Assembly (NCBI GenBank): GCA_958295665.1 | Contig: OY282560.1 | Span: 193,070,061-193,134,060 of the forward strand | DNA: 64,000 nucleotides | Reading direction: 5' to 3' | Origin: Tipula vernalis | Taxonomy: Eukaryota > Arthropoda > Insecta > Diptera > Tipulidae | Part shown: positions 59,161 through 64,000 of the stretch, one piece after another | Layout of the letters: every line of letters begins with the position of its first letter | Numbering within the stretch: position 1 is the first letter of the stretch | Translations under genes and position numbers: made by a program | The notes under the pieces: generated by a model | Told to the model about the DNA's origin: nothing | Seen by the model: the letters and a program-made list of their open reading frames with translations, nothing else | Database searches by the model: none

Positions 59161-60419
59161 GAGAAACAGCTGCCGTGTTTGCGTATTCGTTTATTAGCAA
59201 ACGAAAATCCATTTTGAGCCGATTCTTTGAATCTTTCTTTCCGACTGCAACAACTTGGTTTTTATCGTCGATGAATTTGCAACCATCCTTTTCGATTAAA
59301 ACTTTGATAACTTTATCCGTCAATACGCCCGTTGAAAACAAATTTTCACAGAGTTCAGGAACATACAGCACCAAACGAACTGGCTTCCACTGATTGTCAA
59401 CTCTCACGTCAATAAGAATTGTACCGGTTGCTTCGATTGGTAAAAGGCACTTGTTTGCAACTTCGGCTTTCAATGGTTCCGTGTATTTTCGTAGCTTTGA
59501 AAACCACTCTTGATGAAATGTCCCGTGTTTTGATGCCGCTGAATCGGCATACCAATTATCCGATTTATCATCCTTCTTGACTGTCAAGACGGAACACCAT
59601 GCCATTTCATTGCCACCTTTGTTGCTTTTGCTTTTATCACCTTTGTACGATGATTCCCTGAACTTTGGACAAACTTTATCCTTAGCTCAATGGTCCTTCT
59701 GACCACAGGCATTACACTTCGTTTTCTTCTTAATTTCATCGATTTTCGATTTTGGCTTTGAATCTTTGGGTTTGAAGTTCTTCTTTGTTTTCGCTGAAAA
59801 CGCTGCACCCGAACTGCTGACTTCGTCTTTTTCCAAACGATCCAAATTCTCTTCCTCCAATTGTAATGACCACATCAATTCAGTGAGCTCGTAAGCTCGC
59901 TGTGGTACTGTACCATACCGTCTTATAATTGTTGAATCTCGGTGTCAATCCAGTGATAATGCGTGATACTCTCAAATTTTTACTCAATTTTTCCTTTTGC
60001 TATTCGAGTTCGGACGCCAATTGAGTCACGCGCGTAAAAAACGCTGTTACCTTTTCATCATCACGCATTTTTGCTGAAAAATGCTCCTCGTACAAAATCA
60101 TTACACGAATTTCGGGATTCTTTTTATAAACGCTGCTCAGCTGATCCATCATTGCTTTCGCCGATTTACAATCCAAAACAAGGTTTGCGTTGTCGTTGTC
60201 AATTGACTGAATAATTGCATTCATGCCTTTACCCTCATGTTTACTGTATTTGCTCTTGTCTTTCTTATCTGCTGTTGCTTCATCGGGTTCTTTGCCTTCA
60301 ATATTTTCCGTCAATTCACGAGATCTCATGTATGCAGTGATTTGAAACTTCCATAACTTATAATTCGATGCACCTTTCAAAATGTGACCGGTAAAATTAT
60401 TTACGTCTTTGTCACCCAT
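59150..60419 (-). pseudogene. Copia gag and protease
   Basis: Gag starts at the ATG at 60419 (MGDKDVNNFTGHILKGASNY) with the usual YKLWKFQITAYM motif. It is stopped by TAG near 60000 and then continues as ELMWSLQLEEENLDRL. The zinc knuckle is CNACGQKDH then AKDKVC, with TGA in place of the Trp between them (near 59691). The protease has WYADSAASKHGTFH (family: DSGASxH) and VRLVLYVPELCENLFSTG. It ends at the TAG near 59152. All breaks are single-base changes; the order and spacing are normal for copia. Confidence 0.9.
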
Positions 60420-60810
60420 AATGAAATATTTTCAGTTGAAAAACGCACAGAGGACTGTGTAAACACGAACGAAAAGTAACCGCTGCTTATTTATCTGTTC
60501 TTAGAATTCGATGACGACGATCGACTGCTGACGCGCAGTGAACTGTAAACACCATGCGGCAATCTTTCACACTGTTGTGAAATTCAATTGTTTCATTCGA
60601 CAATGATTTTCTATTTATTTCAGCTAAGAATTTTACGGGATTTTTCCGACTTTAATTCACTTCGTTTTATTTAAAAAAAAATGCTAAAACAAACGTTTTG
60701 AGTACTTTTCCACTACGCTATGACAAGACGACTTGGGAAATCTACTAAACACTTTACACAATATCGACGTTGTGGCTAAATGTTTCTTTTCTTTTAATTA
60801 TTTTAAGCCT
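60420..60810 (-). other. Copia leader region
   Basis: Untranslated sequence between the primer-binding site and the gag ATG, with no frame or motif of note. Confidence 0.6.
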
Positions 60811-60827
60811 ACTGGGCGGCCATAACC
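60811..60827 (-). promoter_or_regulatory. Primer-binding site of the copia-like element
   Basis: On the minus strand GGTTATGGCCGCCCAGT follows the LTR end CAATA directly. Drosophila copia has a closely similar block in the same place, which pairs with an internal fragment of initiator tRNA-Met and not with its 3' CCA end. Confidence 0.75.
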
Positions 60828-61052
60828 TATTGTAATTTAGCTATTTTACGCAGAAATAATTACAACAATTAAGAAAAAGTCAGAACGTTTTATACTATAC
60901 TGAAACTCTCTTTTATGGAGCGTATTTTATTATCGATGTTTACTGTTTGAGAAAAGGTTATGAAGTGAAGTAGAGACTTTGACATATTATAAAACTGTAA
61001 CTTGACAGTATGACAAGTGTTGCCAAGTTTGGTTACAATGTGAATTTCAATA
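60828..61052 (-). repeat. 5' LTR of the copia-like element (225 bp)
   Basis: Matches 25177-25387 throughout, with an extra 14 bp near 60916-60929 (GGAGCGTATTTTAT) that accounts for the whole length difference. It carries the promoter and polyadenylation signals of the element in principle; none was pinpointed. Confidence 0.92.
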
Positions 61053-61057
61053 GTTAG
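61053..61057. repeat. 5-bp target duplication GTTAG of the copia-like element, right copy
   Basis: Matches 25172-25176 across 36 kb. Confidence 0.85.
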
Positions 61058-61158
61058 CTATTTTAGTCTCTCGCCAAATGTTGATGTGAAAACATCGTAT
61101 CATTTTTTTTCTTCTGTAAGTGAAAATTTGTTGAATATGCATAAGGAATGCGGTAAAC

Positions 61159-61455
61159 GTAAGTAGATTTAATACATTATTTAAGTAAATAAATTATTAT
61201 TGTTATATTACATTTCATAAAATAATAGTTTTGATCAATAAAAAACGAAAGAAATTAATCGTATATATTATAAATAATTAAATATGCTGGGTGTCAATAA
61301 CTGTAACTGAATTTAACATAGTTTCTATTATTGACTTGACATGCCAATAAATGTTACTTCGTTGATACAATGATTGACTCATGAGTGTAAAAGTATACTT
61401 ATTTCGTATTGTTTATTGTCAATCACTTATTAAATGAATAACTAATTAGTTTTAG
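61159..61455 (+). other. Possible intron upstream of the pogo-like gene
   Basis: GTAAGTAG at 61159 is a strong 5' splice site, and TTTTAG ending at 61455 precedes the exon with the transposase ATG (61466). If real, this is a 297-bp intron in the 5' untranslated region. There is no transcript evidence. Confidence 0.35.
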
Positions 61456-61465
61456 GACTACAACA

Positions 61466-63110
61466 ATGCCGAAGAAACGAAGAACATATAAAGAAGAAAC
61501 ACTTCAAGTAGCTTTGAACGAAATCAGGAACAAAGCAATTTCTAAAAAGCAAGCCGCACAGAAATATAATATACCCCGTTCAACACTAATTTTCCGTTTG
61601 GGAGAGAAGTTTAAAAAGAATGTGCCAGGTCCTTGCACTATATTGACAACAAGTGAGGAGAGTACTATCGCCCATTGGCTTATCACCTGCCAAACGAAAG
61701 GTTTTCATAAGCGTAAAGAAGACGTTTTTGAAACAGTCAAAGAGTTTATTGAGGTCGACCAAAGGCAAACACCGTTTAAAAACAACATACCAGGCAGAGG
61801 TTAAACGATTTCTTCAGCGAAACCCAAATATTGCCATAAGAGTTCCAGATCCGGTCACAGCAGCGAATTCTAAAGTAAGCGCTAGTGACATTAAATGATG
61901 GTTTGACTCGATAAATCTGTATCTAAAGGAGACGAATAATTTCAGCATTTTAAAATCCCCAGATCGAATTTTCAATGGGGACGAAACAAACTTTTTGCTG
62001 TGTCCCAAAACACGGTCTGTTTTAGCTGCTAAATCCGCTCGAAACATCTATGAGATTGAGCGTGGTGCTGCCAAATCGAACCTAACCGTTATGTGCACAT
62101 TCAGTGCCAATGGTCAAACTGCTCCGCCGACGATAATTTATCCTTATAAGAGGGTGCCGGAAAAGATTCGGAAGTCGTTACCTCAGAGTTGGGCACTAGG
62201 AATCTCGGATAAGGGATGGATGACATAGAAATATTCTATGAATATATTTCAAAACATTTCCATCCGTTTCTGGTCAAAAAACACAACATTTCCAGTGATT
62301 TATTTTGTTGATGGTCATAGCATCCATATGACATTAAAAGTAAGCGAGTTATGTGTGTAATTAGGAATTATAACTATTGCATTGTATCCAAATGCTACAA
62401 GAATTTTGCAGCCCTGAGATAACGCCGCATTCAAACCACTTAAACATTGTTGGACAAAAAATGTTTTTCAATGGCGCAAAGAAAACCCAGGCTCTTCTTT
62501 GACCAGAGAGCATTTTGCTCCTTTGCTATCGAAAGCATTTTAGGGTTGCATTACACCGCAAATTATATCAAATAGATTTAAAGCATGCGGCCTTTACCCG
62601 TGGAATTACGAGTCAATAGATTTTTCTAAATGTTTGGGAAAATCAACTTTGCTTTGCGTGCCAAATAGAGTACTATTGAATGAAGGCTCCATAAACCTTT
62701 CACAATTTACTGATATTGTCGGACAGCCAAACATAAAAACTTTTAATAACATTTTAAAAATCCCAGTTAATTTAGAAAAGTTTGACGATAATTTTTAACT
62801 ATTATTTAATGTGTTTAAAACACTTAAAGGCTATACTTTGCATTCACCGCTGAATTGTTCGATTGAAGCATTTGAAATAGCTGAATTTCAGGCAGACGAT
62901 GGTTACACAATTCCAGAAATTAATATTAACGGGATAGACAATTTTATATACATTGATGGCGACAAAACACACCAAGTAGAGGATCTGATTGGAGCAACGG
63001 TAACAATCTCTGATACCATGGAAGTTACAGATACCCAAGCCACTGCACCTACCGCTACAAATTTCGCTATGTATACAATCAGCCTATTGAGGACTATTCA
63101 GTTCGCCTGA
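61466..63110 (+). pseudogene. pogo/Tigger-like transposase
   Basis: The ATG at 61466 opens MPKKRRTYKEETLQVALNEI, then a psq-type helix-turn-helix (KKQAAQKYNIPRSTLIFRLG). A CENP-B-type second DNA-binding domain follows (HWLITCQTKGFHKRKEDVFE, then a frameshift near 61795, then VKRFLQRNPNIAIR). The DDE core has FNGDETNF (first Asp), YFVDGHSIHMT (second Asp) and LYPNATRILQP, stop, DNAAFKPLK (third Asp). Stops occur at 61896 (TGA), near 62227 (TAG) and near 62415 (TGA), with further frameshifts. The protein would cut and move DNA with pogo-type ends. Terminal inverted repeats were not found. Confidence 0.85.
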
Positions 63111-63781
63111 AACGCCAGTTAAAACCGGAAATCAGGCTGTTAAACCATCAACTAAACCAAAAAAAAAACATTCGTGTTAACATCTCCAATATATATCCAA
63201 GCAGAACGAGTCCGAAAAATAGAAAAGAATAAGCTTTTACAAGAAAAGGAAGCACGTAAAGTTGCCAAATTGGAAAAACAAAAAATAAAAAAAAGAGGCC
63301 GAATTACAAGCTTTAAGAAAGCAGCAAAATCAATTTTAATTTTAATTTTAAGATCCAGCAAACATTAATGACCTAAACACAAGTATGGATGCTCAAGGTA
63401 AGCTTAAAATTAATATTTATGCTTAAATAATTTTTGTCTAATCATAAATTTTCAAATATATTTTTAGTGCCTCCTCTTGTTAATGATCTTAGTCCTGACA
63501 AAAATTAAGAAATAATTACTGAAGCTGATTCTGAAGATCAATCATTCTTTAAAACTTTAATTGTTGACATCGGAAGCAACAAAATTGCCAAGGGCCAAAT
63601 GTGTTATCATTGTACATATTCGTTAAGTACGAAACAACAGACTTTCGAAAATGTAGGGATAAAATGTTCCAAATGTTTAAGAGAGTACCACATAAAATGC
63701 CTCAAATCCCTAGAATTGCCAATTCTTCCACTGTTCTTATGTGCGAAGTGCAACTTGGAAATCCCATTAAGTAAAGACTGA
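63111..63781 (+). pseudogene. C-terminal part of the pogo-like protein: charged coil and PHD-type finger
   Basis: After a frameshift near 63105 the frame at 63174-63368 gives VLTSPIYIQAERVRKIEK-like residues and a Lys/Glu-rich coil typical of pogo-like proteins of insects. A GT-AG intron of 70 bp fits at 63398-63467. The last exon gives CYHCTYSLS, KCSKCLREYHIKCL and LFLCAKCNLE (63599-63781): C-x2-C, C-x2-C, H-x2-C, C-x2-C, which is a PHD-type zinc finger. It then stops at 63779. A TAA near 63506 breaks the exon. The pairing with the transposase is by position and strand. Confidence 0.7.
63398..63467 (+). other. Likely 70-bp intron in the pogo-like gene
   Basis: It starts GTAAGCTT after CAAG and ends TATTTTTAG before TGCCTCC, with a T-rich 3' end. 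The size is typical of fly introns. No transcript was available. Confidence 0.5.
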
Positions 63782-63784
63782 ATC

Positions 63785-64000
63785 GTATTGGAACATATTG
63801 CGATTATAAGACTGTTTAAGTTTAACAAATTAAGCGACATTGAAGTCATATTGTGATATTATTATTTAAATAAATGAATTAAAGTTTATAGCTAAATATT
63901 TAAATTTAAAGTTGTTGATTTGGCTAATAATTTTTAGCCTAATTTTATTTAATAAAATGGATTTTTTTGATAAAAAGTGATTTTGGTTTGATTTTATTTT
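63785..64000. other. AT-rich end of window, nothing recognised
   Basis: Non-coding DNA after the pogo-like gene. No inverted copy of a pogo-type end (CAGTA...) was seen here. Confidence 0.6.

Larger units (their letters stand above)
25177..61052 (-). mobile_element. Copia-like LTR retrotransposon spread over 35.9 kb by three nested insertions
   Basis: Two near-identical LTRs bound by GTTAG duplications enclose a gag-pol gene on the minus strand in pieces: 60419-58341, 54201-53744, 30796-29630 and 25638-25498. The pieces join in the expected copia order (gag, protease, integrase, RT, RNase H) once the insertions at 25639-29629, 30806-53734 and 54207-58340 and their target duplications are removed. 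The remaining length is about 4.8 kb, normal for copia. LTRs start TATTG and end CAATA, not the usual TG...CA, but the boundary is supported by the target duplication and by the primer-binding site directly inside. Confidence 0.93.

Overview
The window looks like heterochromatin-like, AT-rich DNA from an insect, most likely a fly. The transposon families (BEL/Pao, copia, I-type and CR1/L2-type LINEs, mariner, hAT, pogo, Helitron), very short introns and GTATGTACATATG-like spacer strings point that way. This is an inference from style; no host gene was recognised to fix the species. Almost every protein-coding trace is a transposable element, and nearly all are broken by stops or frameshifts.

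Left part (1-13 kb): the 5' two thirds of a BEL/Pao retrotransposon on the minus strand run off the left edge (gag, protease, RT, RNase H, start of integrase). They are followed by a 240-bp (TA)n tract and about 1.7 kb of featureless AT-rich DNA. Then come a decayed LINE, a second and older BEL/Pao gag relic, a decayed transposase-like gene of a widespread uncharacterised insect family, and the 3' tail of another LINE.

First nest (11.9-21.2 kb): a decayed hAT-like element with a recognisable left end is split by a fold-back element (13266-20709) with a 9-bp target duplication. That element's left arm is split by a 5.27-kb Helitron inserted exactly between A and T, and the Helitron carries a tRNA-derived SINE.

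Middle (21.4-25.1 kb): unannotated AT-rich DNA, then a 5'-truncated mariner.

Second nest (25172-61057): one copia-like element only about 4.8 kb long is spread over 35.9 kb. Its two LTRs (25177-25387 and 60828-61052) and 5-bp target duplication GTTAG are both still visible. Three insertions explain the difference: a 4.0-kb non-coding retroposon made of diverged tandem units with a 24-bp target duplication (25639-29629), a giant 22.9-kb fold-back element (30806-53734), and a near full-length 4.1-kb LINE with a PHD-finger ORF1 (54207-58340).

The most unusual object is the giant fold-back element. Two arms of 16.9 kb and 6.1 kb, made of roughly 150 copies of 147/154-bp satellite-like monomers, meet head to head with no spacer. 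The ends are conserved with the smaller copy at 13 kb, and each copy is flanked by a perfect 9-bp duplication, as known for FB/Mutator-like transposons. It encodes no transposase.

Right end (61.1-63.8 kb): a decayed pogo/Tigger-like transposase gene with a C-terminal PHD-type zinc finger and a likely 70-bp intron.
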